Source: Acidobacteriota bacterium (lineage in GTDB: Bacteria; Acidobacteriota; Terriglobia; Terriglobales; Acidobacteriaceae). Taken from it: a stretch of 64,000 nt of DNA. This document shows positions 41,415 to 50,830 of this stretch, one piece after another; positions within the stretch are counted from its first letter, which is position 1, and the number at the start of each line of letters is the position of its first letter. The notes under the pieces were generated by a model. The model was not told where the DNA came from. It searched no databases and saw nothing but the letters and a program-made list of their open reading frames with translations. The translations under genes and the position numbers were made by a program. The DNA is taken from the NCBI GenBank assembly GCA_021804965.1, contig JAJZGG010000002.1, forward strand, positions 35,347 to 99,346, in the 5' to 3' direction.

Positions 41415-43067
41415 ATGAAGCGGCCAATTTTACTTGCAGTCGATGATGATGTCAGTGTGCTGGAGGCGGTGGTGCAGGATCTGCGCAGCCGCTATGGGCA
41501 GGAGTATCGAATTGTGCGCGCCGCCAGCGGACAGGCCGCGCTGGACACCATGCGTCAGCTTCGCGAGCGGCAGGAGCCGTTGGCTCTTATCCTGAGCGAC
41601 CAGCGAATGCCGGGCATGACCGGGGTGGAGTTTCTGGAGCAGGCCCGGGACCAGTATCCCGAGGCGCGGCGCGTTCTGCTGACGGCGTATGCCGATACCG
41701 AGGCAGCCATTCGGGCCATCAATTCGGCGCGGATTCACTACTATCTGACCAAGCCCTGGGACCCGCCCGAGGAGCGGCTTTACCCGGTTCTGGACGATCT
41801 GCTCAGCGACTGGAGGGCCGGCCATCAGCCGAAGTTTGAGGGCCTGCGGGTCATCGGGCATCGCTGGTCGCAGCGGGACCACGAACTGCGCACCTTTCTT
41901 TCGCGGAATCAGGTGCCGTACCGCTGGCTGGATGCCGCCACGAATGAAGAGGCGATACAACTGCTTGCCGAGCGCGGTCTGGATGCGGCGATGTTGCCTG
42001 TGGTCCTGTGCGAGGACGGGCACGTCATGGTCACGCCGGAGTTGGATGCCGTGGCGGCACGCGTGGGCCTGCGGACGCAGGCAACGAGTGATTTTTACGA
42101 TCTGGCGATTGTGGGCGCGGGCCCTGCAGGACTTGCTGCGGCAGTATATGGGGCATCCGAGGGGCTGCGTACGCTGGTGATCGAGCCGGAGGCTCCGGGC
42201 GGACAGGCAGGATCGTCCTCCAAAATCGAAAACTATCTGGGATTTCCGACCGGCATTACGGGAAGCGATCTGGGAAGGCGCGCCCATATGCAGGGAGTTC
42301 GCTTTGGTGCCGAGTTCCTGACGCAGCGCGCCACCGGCCTGCGCGCAGAGGGCCAGTACCGTTTCCTGCAGCTGGCCGATGGGCGGGAGGTCTCTGCCCA
42401 TGTGGTGCTGCTGGCCATGGGCGTGCAGTATCGCCGGCTGCAGATTCCCGGTGCGGATGCGCTTACGGGCCGGGGAGTCTACTACGGCGCGGCGTTGGTG
42501 GAGGCTTCCGCCTGTCGGGACGAAGAGGTGTTTCTGGTGGGGGGAGCCAATTCCGCAGGGCAGGCAGCATTGCATTTTGCCCGGTATGCCCGGCGCGTCA
42601 CCATGCTGGTTCGCGCGCAGAGTCTGGCCATCAGCATGTCCAAGTATCTGATCGATGAGATCGAGCGGATTCCCAACATCGTTGTCGAAACAGAAACCCA
42701 GGTGATCGATGTTGTTGGCCGGGAGCGACTGGAGCAGATTCGCACCCTTGGCCCAGAGGGAGAAAGGGTGCGGGCGGCATCGTCGCTGTTTGTTTTCATC
42801 GGGGCGGCACCACGCACGGATTGGCTTCCGGAAGAGGTGCTGCGGGATGAACATGGCTTCCTGCTGGCGGGTGCAGATTTGCGCTCCACATCCGCATTTT
42901 CGCGGCTCTGGAATCTGCAGCGGGAGCCCTATCTGCTGGAGTCCAGTGTTCCCGGTGTCCTGGTTGCCGGAGATGTGCGTCACGGTTCGGTGAAGCGCGC
43001 TGCTTCCGCGGTGGGGGAGGGTTCCATTGCCGTACAGTTCGCCCACCAGTACCTGGCAAGCTTCTGA
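41415..43067 (+). CDS. Fused response regulator / thioredoxin-fold / thioredoxin reductase-like flavoprotein
   Basis: About 550 residues in three parts. The receiver (1-125) keeps Asp10/Asp11, phosphoacceptor Asp62 (LILSDQRMPGMTG) and Lys113. A thioredoxin-fold segment (about 142-220, FLSRNQVPYRW...LPVVLCEDG) has no CxxC. The reductase part (225-550) has two dinucleotide motifs (AIVGAGPAGLAAAV, VFLVGGANSAGQAA) but at the redox-disulphide site only Cys367 remains (VEASACRDEE), so ordinary thioredoxin reduction is unlikely. ATG 41415 is used. It precedes a cNMP-type sensor kinase. Confidence 0.85.
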   Translation: MKRPILLAVDDDVSVLEAVVQDLRSRYGQEYRIVRAASGQAALDTMRQLRERQEPLALILSDQRMPGMTGVEFLEQARDQYPEARRVLLTAYADTEAAIRAINSARIHYYLTKPWDPPEERLYPVLDDLLSDWRAGHQPKFEGLRVIGHRWSQRDHELRTFLSRNQVPYRWLDAATNEEAIQLLAERGLDAAMLPVVLCEDGHVMVTPELDAVAARVGLRTQATSDFYDLAIVGAGPAGLAAAVYGASEGLRTLVIEPEAPGGQAGSSSKIENYLGFPTGITGSDLGRRAHMQGVRFGAEFLTQRATGLRAEGQYRFLQLADGREVSAHVVLLAMGVQYRRLQIPGADALTGRGVYYGAALVEASACRDEEVFLVGGANSAGQAALHFARYARRVTMLVRAQSLAISMSKYLIDEIERIPNIVVETETQVIDVVGRERLEQIRTLGPEGERVRAASSLFVFIGAAPRTDWLPEEVLRDEHGFLLAGADLRSTSAFSRLWNLQREPYLLESSVPGVLVAGDVRHGSVKRAASAVGEGSIAVQFAHQYLASF

Positions 43068-43252
43068 TGTGGGAGCTTTTCGGGCAGGGATGGAGCAGCA
43101 GGTACCTTTGATGAGAAAAAAATGATGTTTGTGGAGCAGGAAATCGAATCTCTCAGCGCGAAACTACATCCATTTTTCAGGGGGTTGCGCATGGTTTCCA
43201 CGCAGCCACTCTGGATGAGGCTTCTGCCGCGACAGTTGTACCGGATTCTGTG

Positions 43253-44692
43253 ATGCCGATGGATGATTCCCAACCCTGGCTTGCCGGTCGCGTTTCCCTC
43301 TGCGATCCCGCGCTCGACCTGCGGAAAATGCGTGTCTTTGCGACTTTGACCGAGGAGGAGTTGTCTTCGCTAGGCGAGGCCGACCTTCTGGAGGTTCCTG
43401 CCGAAGGGACCATCTATTCGCTCGAGATGCAGCCTCTGGGCTATTGCGTCCTGCTTGCAGGCGAGGTTGTGGCGGATCGGAAAGAGCCGGATGGCTCCCA
43501 GACCCGAATTGGCATCGCGCATCCCGGGGATTGTTTCGGTGAGACGATGCTTATGTCTGGCCGACCAAAGTCAGTCCGCGTCTATGCACTCCAGCCCTGT
43601 CGCATGTTGCGCCTGGGGGTGGAGCAGTTCTGGCAGATGATGGCCTGCTGTCCGTCGGTACGCAAGGTGATTCTGGCAGATGCTGCCCAGCGGCAATATG
43701 CCATGCAGGCGGAGGTTCTGCACCGGGAAAAGCTGATCTCGCTGGGGACTCTTGCGGCTGGATTGATGCATGAACTCCATAATCCCGGATCGGCCGCACG
43801 ACGCGCTTCCTCGCAGCTGCGGGAGAATATTTTGCGGCTGCAGGAGCTGAGTCTTCGCTTCTGCGATCAGCCGACCACGGAGCGTCAGCTGGCGTGCATG
43901 CGCGACCTGCAGCACGAGGCGATTGTGCATGCTCGAAGCGCGACGATGAGTTCGATGGAGCAGATGGATGCCGAAGAGACGATGACCGAGTGGCTGGAGA
44001 AATCCGGCGTCCAGAATGCAGCCAGAATTGCACCGCAACTGGTATCCATGGGGGTCACTCCGGGGGAGCTGGAGTGTACGCGGCAGGCGTTTAATGATGA
44101 GCGGCTCTCTGATGCCTTGAACTGGCTGGAGTCGCTTGTCTCCAGCATCGCCCTGGTCGACCTGGTGGAGCAGAGTGTGGCGAGGATGTCCGAGCTGGTC
44201 ATGGCCGTCAAGAAATTTGCCTATGAGGACCGCTGCTCGCTGCGCCAGGTGGATGTGCATGACAATATCCAGAGCACGTTGACGATTCTCGGCCACAAGC
44301 TGCGGCAGCGTCGGCTTGAGGTGATCAAGCACTTCCAGGCTTCCGATCCCGGGATACAGACCGGAGGCATCGCCCTCAGCCAGGTTTGGACCAATCTGTT
44401 GGACAATGCGATTGATGCGTCTCCGGAGGGCGGTACCATCGAAGTGCGCACCTGGAACGAGCCGGATGCCTTCTGTGTCGGCATTGCCGATCACGGGGCC
44501 GGCATTCCGGAAGAAATCCAGTCCCAGATCTTTGAGCCGTTCTTCACCACGAAGCCGGTGGGCCACGGTACGGGGCTGGGACTCGAAATTGCCCACCGCA
44601 TCGTCACCCAGAACTTCAACGGAACGCTTACGTTTACCTCGCAGCCGGGGCACACGGAGTTCCTGGTTCGCCTGCCGCACACCCCAGCCTGA
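43253..44692 (+). CDS. Sensor histidine kinase with an N-terminal cyclic-nucleotide-binding-type domain
   Basis: About 480 residues. The N-terminal beta roll (LLEVPAEGTIYSLEMQPLGYCVLLAGEV and HPGDCFGETMLMSGRPKSV) is of the cNMP-binding type. The H-box is MHELHNPGSAARRAS (phospho-His in HELHNP), and the ATPase has N-box WTNLLDNAIDASPEGG, G1 IADHGAGIPEE and GTGLGLEIAHRI. There is no membrane helix. It lies 185 bases after the receiver/reductase fusion, which is a plausible partner. Starts at GTG 43250, ATG 43253 or 43259 are all possible. Confidence 0.85.
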   Translation: MPMDDSQPWLAGRVSLCDPALDLRKMRVFATLTEEELSSLGEADLLEVPAEGTIYSLEMQPLGYCVLLAGEVVADRKEPDGSQTRIGIAHPGDCFGETMLMSGRPKSVRVYALQPCRMLRLGVEQFWQMMACCPSVRKVILADAAQRQYAMQAEVLHREKLISLGTLAAGLMHELHNPGSAARRASSQLRENILRLQELSLRFCDQPTTERQLACMRDLQHEAIVHARSATMSSMEQMDAEETMTEWLEKSGVQNAARIAPQLVSMGVTPGELECTRQAFNDERLSDALNWLESLVSSIALVDLVEQSVARMSELVMAVKKFAYEDRCSLRQVDVHDNIQSTLTILGHKLRQRRLEVIKHFQASDPGIQTGGIALSQVWTNLLDNAIDASPEGGTIEVRTWNEPDAFCVGIADHGAGIPEEIQSQIFEPFFTTKPVGHGTGLGLEIAHRIVTQNFNGTLTFTSQPGHTEFLVRLPHTPA

Positions 44693-44799
44693 TCCGATGG
44701 ACAACCAGTCCCATGCAGCCGATTGACTCCGGTCGTGCATGCCGGTGAAGTTTGTAGCTGTTTCGTCGATATACCCACTGAGAATCTTCAGCTGCTGCT

Positions 44800-45870
44800 G
44801 TGAAGGCGGATGATCCTGTGGGCGATTCAAAGACGACCAGTATTTCCGACCATAAAACACGAGATTTCCAGGTTCGCGCACTCATCCATGCCACACTGGA
44901 CGCGGTGGAAGAGGCCATTGTGGTGCTGGATGCAGAAGGCCGGGTCGTGGTCTGGAACAAGGCTGCAGAGCTGATTTCCGGATATCGACGGGCAGACCGG
45001 ATTGGACACCTGTTGCCGGAAGACTGGTTGCATCAGGACGAAGAAATGGCTCCCACCGGCGTGCATGGTTCCTCTGGCAAGGGTCATTTCTATACGGGGT
45101 CTCCGTCCATTGCGCCGGACTTGGAAGATGCGGATGCAATGCCGCCTCATGCCCTACCGATACGGACCACACGCACACCCTCCATGCCAATGGGCAACAG
45201 TGCCGACGATCATGCGATTCGCATGCAAATGCGCCATGCGCAGGGGCATCCGGTTCCGATCATGATGCGGCAGCAACTGCTGCGCGATACGCTGGGCTCT
45301 CGAATCGGTGCCTGCCTGCAGTTCTATCCTTCCGAAGAGATGGATCGGCTGCCTCATGGGGAGACAGGGGACAGTGCGCAGGTTAGCCAGGCTCAGGACG
45401 AGATGCAGGACTGGCTGGAGGAAACCTACCGTTCCGCCGTTTCCTCCACGATCCCGTTCGGTCTGCTGTGGATGAGCGTGGATCAGGGGAAATCCCTGCG
45501 CCGCACACATGGGATGGATGCCACCGAAGAGATGATGAAGGCTGTGGAGCGGGCTTTGCGACATGGATTGCGACCCTCCGAGATGCTGGGGCGGTGGGGC
45601 GAGTGTGAGTTTCTGGTGATCTCCCACGAACGCAGTTTGCAGCTGTTGCTGAATCATGCCCATCAACTTGCAGGTCTGGCGCGCACTGCGAATTTTCGAT
45701 GGTGGGGAGATCGCATCGGGCTGACACTCAGCATCGGTGCAGCGCAGTGGCAAGCAGGAGTCACGTTGGCGCAGATGCTGGAGCAGGCGCAGTCTGCCAT
45801 GAGGGCAAGTGAGTTTGCAGGTGGGAATCAGGTCAGTCGTGCGCATGCCGATGGCAGCGCCGGAGCATAG
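44800..45870 (+). CDS. PAS-domain protein with a degenerate GGDEF domain
   Basis: 356 residues. An N-terminal PAS domain (about 27-75, LDAVEEAIVVLDAEGRVVVWNKAAEL) is followed by a long loop and a GGDEF-like domain (about 205-340). In the latter the signature GG(D/E)EF reads WGECEF (GRWGECEFLVI), so cyclase activity is unlikely. It could act as a sensory or binding module. The start is GTG 44800. It lies 25 bases before motA, on the same strand, suggesting a link to motility control. Confidence 0.7.
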   Translation: MKADDPVGDSKTTSISDHKTRDFQVRALIHATLDAVEEAIVVLDAEGRVVVWNKAAELISGYRRADRIGHLLPEDWLHQDEEMAPTGVHGSSGKGHFYTGSPSIAPDLEDADAMPPHALPIRTTRTPSMPMGNSADDHAIRMQMRHAQGHPVPIMMRQQLLRDTLGSRIGACLQFYPSEEMDRLPHGETGDSAQVSQAQDEMQDWLEETYRSAVSSTIPFGLLWMSVDQGKSLRRTHGMDATEEMMKAVERALRHGLRPSEMLGRWGECEFLVISHERSLQLLLNHAHQLAGLARTANFRWWGDRIGLTLSIGAAQWQAGVTLAQMLEQAQSAMRASEFAGGNQVSRAHADGSAGA

Positions 45871-45894
45871 GAAACCAGATTTGGAGGGAAGGAA

Positions 45895-46779
45895 ATGTTT
45901 GCCATTGTAGGTATCGTCGTTGTGCTGGGAGCCATCCTTTCCGGCTATCTGATGGAGCACGGCAATTTGCTTGTGCTGGTGCAGCCGGCGGAGCTGATCA
46001 TCATTGGCGGTGCGGCGCTGGGGACGCTGCTCATCGCCAATCCGCTGCATATTATCAAGTCGATTCTTGGTCAGGTGATCGGCGTACTGAAGGGCTCGCC
46101 ATTCGGGAAGAAACGCTATCTCGATACGTTGAAGATGATGTACGAATTTCTGAACAAGGTCCGCAAGGAAGGACTTCTGTCCGTGGAGATGGACGTTGAA
46201 AAGCCCAAGGAAAGCGCCATTTTCAAGAAGTATCCGGAGTTTCTGAAGGATCATCATGTTCAGGACTTTGTCTGCGATACGCTGCGGATGGCCATCACAG
46301 GCGGTGTTGAGCCTTTCGACATGGACCAGATGATGGAGCTGGACATGGACGTGCATCATCACCAGTCATCAGCTCCCATTGCCGCACTCTCCACCGTGGC
46401 TGACGCCTTGCCAGGATTGGGCATTGTGGCTGCCGTGCTGGGGGTTGTGATTACCATGGGTGCGATTGGCGGACCGCCTGCGGAAGTGGGGCACAAGGTT
46501 GCGGCGGCTCTCGTGGGCACATTTCTGGGCATTCTGATGTGCTACGGAGTGGTGGGCCCGCTGGCAGCCAACATGACCAAAACTGCGGATGCGGAAAAGG
46601 AATATCTGCACATGCTTCGCGTGCTGTTGTTGGCTTTCCTGAAGGGCAATGCGCCCATGATTGCGTTGGAGATGGCACGGCGCGCCATTCCCGCATATGT
46701 CCGTCCGAGCTTCAATGAGATGGAAAAGGCCTGCAAGGGTGGTGGTGCCGCAGATGCTGCTTCTGCGGTAGCAGCCTAA
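45895..46779 (+). CDS. motA: Flagellar motor stator protein MotA
   Basis: 294 residues with four membrane helices. The MotA pattern includes GGAALGTLLIANP, a large cytoplasmic loop with charged residues that contacts FliG, and helices 3-4 with the conserved Pro region (ALPGLGIVAAVLGVVITMGAI and GTFLGILMCYGVVGPLA). With MotB it forms the proton channel that drives the flagellum. GGAGGGAAGGAA precedes the ATG. motB begins 20 bases after its stop. Confidence 0.95.
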   Translation: MFAIVGIVVVLGAILSGYLMEHGNLLVLVQPAELIIIGGAALGTLLIANPLHIIKSILGQVIGVLKGSPFGKKRYLDTLKMMYEFLNKVRKEGLLSVEMDVEKPKESAIFKKYPEFLKDHHVQDFVCDTLRMAITGGVEPFDMDQMMELDMDVHHHQSSAPIAALSTVADALPGLGIVAAVLGVVITMGAIGGPPAEVGHKVAAALVGTFLGILMCYGVVGPLAANMTKTADAEKEYLHMLRVLLLAFLKGNAPMIALEMARRAIPAYVRPSFNEMEKACKGGGAADAASAVAA

Positions 46780-46798
46780 GTCAAAGGAGCATGCAGTC

Positions 46799-47740
46799 AT
46801 GGCGGAAAAGCGACCCATCATCGTCATCAAAAAGAAGGGTGGTCATGGTGGACATCATGGCGGTGCCTGGAAGGTGGCATACGCTGATTTTGTAACGGCC
46901 ATGATGGCACTGTTTATTGTTCTGTGGCTGCTGAACTCCACACCGCAGGTCAAAAAAGCCGTTGCCGGATATTTTCAGGATCCAAAGAGTTCCCTGAAGG
47001 AAACAGGCACCGATCTTGCCGGGGATGACGAGAATATTCCCATTGACCGGAAGAATGTGGAGAACCTGAAAGCGCAGATTGAGAAGGCAATTCGCGAGCA
47101 GCCGGATCTGAAAAAGCTGGCCAAGCAGATTGAAATCACGATTACGCCGGAGGGGCTGCGGATCGAACTGATTGAAGACAAGAACGGGACGTTCTTTCAG
47201 AGCGGAAGCGCCGTGCTGAGTCAGAATGGTCGTGAGCTGCTGGCGATGCTTGCGGGCCAGTTGAAAGCACTGCCCAACCGACTGCTCATCGAAGGGCATA
47301 CCGACGCACAGGCCTATTCTCCGAGCAGCACCTATACGAATTGGGAGCTTTCGGCAGATCGTGCCAACTCGGCGCGCCGCCTGTTGCAGCAGGATGGTGT
47401 CCGCTCCGATCAGGTCTCGCAGGTGCGCGGCTATGCCGATCAGATGCTTCGCGTGAAAAGCAATCCCTATGATCCATCGAATCGTCGGATTTCGCTGATC
47501 GTGCAATGGTCCACGATGGGTGCGCCGCCAGCCATTCAGTCGCCGGGCACAACCGTGCGGCAGGCAGGCAAGAGCGCAGAACCAACGCCTGCTGTTGCTG
47601 CGGGTGCCAAAGCAGCGGCCGGTGCGGTGCAGAAATCGGCAACCAGCGCAGCCCCCATTGCCAAGCCAACTGCCGGAAAACCAGCAGCACATCCGGGACT
47701 GCTGGCTGGAATTACGGCCCACTTCCATCGTGGGCTTTAG
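46799..47740 (+). CDS. motB: Flagellar motor stator protein MotB
   Basis: 313 residues. The single membrane helix holds the proton-channel Asp in AYADFVTAMMALFIVLWLLN, a plug/linker region follows, and an OmpA-like peptidoglycan-binding domain (about 130-245) has the core LLIEGHTDAQAY and RANSARRLLQQDGV. A C-terminal Ala/Thr/Pro-rich tail (about 250-313) is unusual in length. AAAGGAG precedes the ATG. It is convergent with the HpnI-like gene, 30 bases apart. Confidence 0.95.
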   Translation: MAEKRPIIVIKKKGGHGGHHGGAWKVAYADFVTAMMALFIVLWLLNSTPQVKKAVAGYFQDPKSSLKETGTDLAGDDENIPIDRKNVENLKAQIEKAIREQPDLKKLAKQIEITITPEGLRIELIEDKNGTFFQSGSAVLSQNGRELLAMLAGQLKALPNRLLIEGHTDAQAYSPSSTYTNWELSADRANSARRLLQQDGVRSDQVSQVRGYADQMLRVKSNPYDPSNRRISLIVQWSTMGAPPAIQSPGTTVRQAGKSAEPTPAVAAGAKAAAGAVQKSATSAAPIAKPTAGKPAAHPGLLAGITAHFHRGL

Positions 47741-47770
47741 GCGGACTCGATCAGGCAGGCTCCGTCGAGC

Positions 47771-48940
47771 TTATTCCGCAGCATCGGCGGCTTCCATCCG
47801 TCCGCCGGGCAGGAGTCGGTAAATGCGTCCTCGCCATAGGACTTTGCTCGACAGATAACTCGCCGCCCAGAAGCCGAAGCCCATCAGGTCGCGCATGGGG
47901 TAGAGCAGCAGCATCGACAACCAGCTGCGGTCGCCCACCACGCGCCATCCCGCAGCCCATGCAATCGCGATACGCGTCAGCGTTCCCCATGCCAGCATCG
48001 CCCAGGCAAGCATGGGATGGTGCATGGCCATGGCAGCAGCAAAGGCAAGCAGGGCAAAGGGCATGCTGAAGGTGAGCGATGTGCCGAAGTGGCCTTTGGG
48101 CCTGGAAAACCGGGTGGATTTCATCCATCGCGTCTGGTGTCGCAGGGATGGAAGGAAGGCGGCATGCAGAACCATATGGTCGATGGTGTGGTGGCTGAGG
48201 GCAACCTTCCATCCATGCTGAAAGGCCTCATTGCCGAGCACAAAATCATCGGCGCAATATTCGGCAGTGACGGCAAATCCTCCCATCTGGCGCAATGTTT
48301 CTGCACGGAATGCCATCGTTGGGCCGAGAACAAAACGCATTCCCTCCAGCATGTTCGCGACCAGCACCCCGGCGGTCATCTCCACGGACATGCCAACGGC
48401 CTCCAGACGCGACCACACGCCACCCTCTGCCGCCACACCGCGATAGAGACAGGTCATGGCACCGACCTGCTCATCGGCGAAGGCGGCAGCCACGGCATGT
48501 AAATAATTCGGGCGGACGCGTACATCGCTATCGCTGATGACCAGGATTTCGTGTGCGGCTGCGGCCGCCATCACTTCCATGGACTGAGCTTTGGCGTTGA
48601 TGTAGCGGAGTTCGCCGACGCTGAAAAATCGCGTGGGAACCTTGGGATATCGCGCTGCAACGCGGCGGGCAATCTGCAGCCCGGCGTCGTCTTCCGAGCG
48701 GGCACAGAACAGAATTTCGTACTCCGGATAATCCTGAACAAAGAAAGTGGCCAGGTTTTCTTCCAGACCCGGCTCAGCGCCATGCAGCGGCTTCAGCAGG
48801 CTCAGCGGTGGGGTCCATGTCCTGGACTGTGGCTGCCGGGACCGGAGGTGAAAACGCGCTCCCGCCAGAACCATTCCAGCGAAGACCGTCGAAGTGATCA
48901 GACCGAAACACCCCAGCACAAACAGGATGGAGAGAAGCAT
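47771..48940 (-). CDS. hpnI: Hopanoid-type glycosyltransferase (HpnI/ceramide glucosyltransferase-like)
   Basis: About 389 residues: one N-terminal membrane helix, a GT21-type catalytic domain, and several C-terminal helices (FSMPFALLAFAAAMAMHHPML onward). Motifs are SLLKPLHGAEPGLEENL, ILVISDSDVRVRPNYL (D-x-D), the ADDFVLG loop and RHQTRWMKSTR (QxxRW). This arrangement marks the HpnI/ceramide glucosyltransferase group. Acidobacteria are known to make hopanoids, but no squalene cyclase gene is in this window. A TTG start at 49003 would overlap hspR. Confidence 0.78.
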   Translation of the reverse strand: MLLSILFVLGCFGLITSTVFAGMVLAGARFHLRSRQPQSRTWTPPLSLLKPLHGAEPGLEENLATFFVQDYPEYEILFCARSEDDAGLQIARRVAARYPKVPTRFFSVGELRYINAKAQSMEVMAAAAAHEILVISDSDVRVRPNYLHAVAAAFADEQVGAMTCLYRGVAAEGGVWSRLEAVGMSVEMTAGVLVANMLEGMRFVLGPTMAFRAETLRQMGGFAVTAEYCADDFVLGNEAFQHGWKVALSHHTIDHMVLHAAFLPSLRHQTRWMKSTRFSRPKGHFGTSLTFSMPFALLAFAAAMAMHHPMLAWAMLAWGTLTRIAIAWAAGWRVVGDRSWLSMLLLYPMRDLMGFGFWAASYLSSKVLWRGRIYRLLPGGRMEAADAAE

Positions 48941-48956
48941 CAAGGCAGCGAACCGT

Positions 48957-49394
48957 TCACGCCTTTCGTGTGGAGCGCCGCTGCTTTTCCGCAGGGACCA
49001 CAATCTCGGATCGAGGCACGATTACAGGACGTCTTGCCGGCACCATCGCTCCGGTCGCGCCTTGTCCGGCGGCCTGCTGCATGTGGGAGAGCATCTCCGT
49101 ACGCACGTATTCCACGAAGCTTTGCATCTGCCGGTTCATCTCCTCCATGCGCTCACGCATTTGAAGAATAATGGCAATGCCGGCGATGTTGACTCCAAGA
49201 TCGCGTGCCAGATTCAGAATGAACTCCAGCCGTTCAATATCCTCTTCCGTATACAGGCGGGTATTGCCATCGGTTCGGCTGGGCTTGAGCAGTCCTTCGC
49301 GCTCATACATCCGCAGCGTCTGCGGGTGTATGCCATACATCTCGGCCACGGCCGAAATCATATACGCGCCTTTGGACTTTCGTTTTGCTGCCAT
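48957..49394 (-). CDS. hspR: MerR-family heat-shock repressor HspR
   Basis: 145 residues. The MerR winged helix is AYMISAVAEMYGIHPQTLRMYEREGLLKPSRTD and is followed by the NTRLYTEEDIERLEFI helix that is typical of HspR. The C-terminus is a coiled coil (LQMRERMEEMNRQMQSFVEYV) and a basic tail. HspR represses dnaK/dnaJ-type operons with DnaK as co-repressor. It lies downstream of dnaJ on the same strand. ATG 49394 is preferred; an upstream start at 49460 would add a polar 22-residue tail. Confidence 0.88.
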   Translation of the reverse strand: MAAKRKSKGAYMISAVAEMYGIHPQTLRMYEREGLLKPSRTDGNTRLYTEEDIERLEFILNLARDLGVNIAGIAIILQMRERMEEMNRQMQSFVEYVRTEMLSHMQQAAGQGATGAMVPARRPVIVPRSEIVVPAEKQRRSTRKA

Positions 49395-49489
49395 GGGATT
49401 CCGGATACTCCTGTTTTCCTGCCGTTCCTGATTTTCCCGCGATTCCGTGGGAATGTGCAATCAAAAACAGAGCAGCCTGAGTGGCAGGA

Positions 49490-50662
49490 TCATAGTTTGT
49501 CAAACAGGCTGACGCGCGGATCCTGGCTGTTCAGTCGGGCAAACTCCCGCATGATCTCCCGGCTTCGTTCGTCGGTCAGTTGAGGCACCACAATTTCCAC
49601 GGTCACAATCTGATCCCCGCGCTGTCCGCCGGCCTGAGGATTCTCCACCCCACGCTCGCGCATGCGCAGCTTCTGTCCACTTTGTGTGCCGGGAGGAATG
49701 CGCAGTTGGGCGCGACCATCGATCGTCGGGACATCGACCTTGGCCCCAAGCGTGGCTTCTGCAATCGTGATCGGGACATTCAGGTGAATGTCATCGCCTG
49801 CTCGCCGAAAAAGGGGATGGCTGCCGGCGCGAATGATGACGTACAGGTCGCCGGTGGCTCCTCCATGGGTTCCGGCATTGCCTTTGCCCTGCAGGCGGAT
49901 GCGCTGTCCATCGCGCGTTCCCGGCTTGATGCGGAACTCCACCGGCTCTGATCGGGTGATGAGGCCCTCACCATGGCAGGTCTGGCACGTGCTGGAGATG
50001 CGCCCGGATCCACCGCAGCGCGGGCAGGCGATATTGAACTTCATGCGGCCGCCCATCTGCGTCACCTGGCCGCTTCCGTTGCACTCCGGGCACTGCATGG
50101 GGGCACCGGACGATGCCTGTCCATGGCAGGTGGGGCAGAGTTCCTGCCGCTGAATGGTCAACCTTGCGTTGCCGCCTCGGATTGCCGTCCAAAAATCGAC
50201 CGGGGCCTGATATTCCAGGTCGGTACCGGCAACCGGACCGCGCTGTGCCTGTCCGGGGCCGTTTCCACCGAAGATGCCACTGAAAATATCGCGAAAACTC
50301 CCCCAGGAAGAGCTGGCATTCTGATTGGCACCAGGCTGGAAGCCGGAAAAATCAAAACCGCCGAAGTCCACCGGTACGCCGCGACCGGCTCCCTGACGGG
50401 CATAGGCTTCCGCGGCTGCCGGATCGATCTGATCGCTGTAGAAGCCCAATTGATCGTAGATCTTGCGCTTCTTCTCGTCGCTCAGGATATCGTTGGCTTC
50501 GGAAATCTCCTTGAACTTCTCTTCGGCGCGCTTGTCGTTCGGGTTCACGTCCGGATGATATTTGCGTGCCAGCTTCCGGAAGGCTTTACGAATCTCCTCC
50601 GACGACGCCCCTTTTTTGATCCCAAGGATGCCGTAGTAGTCCTTGTTCTGTGTCGTAGGCAT
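49490..50662 (-). CDS. dnaJ: Chaperone protein DnaJ
   Basis: 390 residues. The J domain has HPD ([10 protein letters not shown]), a G/F-rich linker (about 77-140) and four CxxCxG-type zinc repeats (CPTCHG, CPECNG, CPRCGG, CQTCHG), followed by the C-terminal substrate domain. It stimulates DnaK ATPase. The first Met is followed by the normal PTTQNKDYY. hspR follows, but no dnaK is adjacent. A single TTGAGT half-site at 50698-50703 (minus) is all that resembles a HAIR operator upstream. Confidence 0.95.
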   Translation of the reverse strand: MPTTQNKDYYGILGIKKGASSEEIRKAFRKLARKYHPDVNPNDKRAEEKFKEISEANDILSDEKKRKIYDQLGFYSDQIDPAAAEAYARQGAGRGVPVDFGGFDFSGFQPGANQNASSSWGSFRDIFSGIFGGNGPGQAQRGPVAGTDLEYQAPVDFWTAIRGGNARLTIQRQELCPTCHGQASSGAPMQCPECNGSGQVTQMGGRMKFNIACPRCGGSGRISSTCQTCHGEGLITRSEPVEFRIKPGTRDGQRIRLQGKGNAGTHGGATGDLYVIIRAGSHPLFRRAGDDIHLNVPITIAEATLGAKVDVPTIDGRAQLRIPPGTQSGQKLRMRERGVENPQAGGQRGDQIVTVEIVVPQLTDERSREIMREFARLNSQDPRVSLFDKL

Positions 50663-50773
50663 AGACCCTTTCCCTGACCTAATTATGACAGCAACTCACT
50701 CAATTTTGTTATCGGCGTTTCTCCGCATCCGGTGAGTGGGAATGGGGGATGAGGCGCGACAGGTGAAAAAAAT

Positions 50774-50799
50774 GCCCGGAATGCTTGTGCATTCCGGGC
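50774..50799 (-). terminator. Intrinsic terminator after the DUF4382-type lipoprotein gene
   Basis: GCCCGGAATGC and GCATTCCGGGC form a perfect 11-base-pair stem around TTGT. On the minus strand it is followed by ATTTTTTTCACC, so it terminates the lipoprotein gene at 50831. Confidence 0.88.
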
Positions 50800-50830
50800 C
50801 AGAGGGAAAGTGTTCGAAGCGGGGATGGTG

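Noticed and set aside
50690..50710. HAIR operator for HspR upstream of dnaJ
   Set aside because: Only one TTGAGT half-site is present; the second half-site is absent at the expected spacing.
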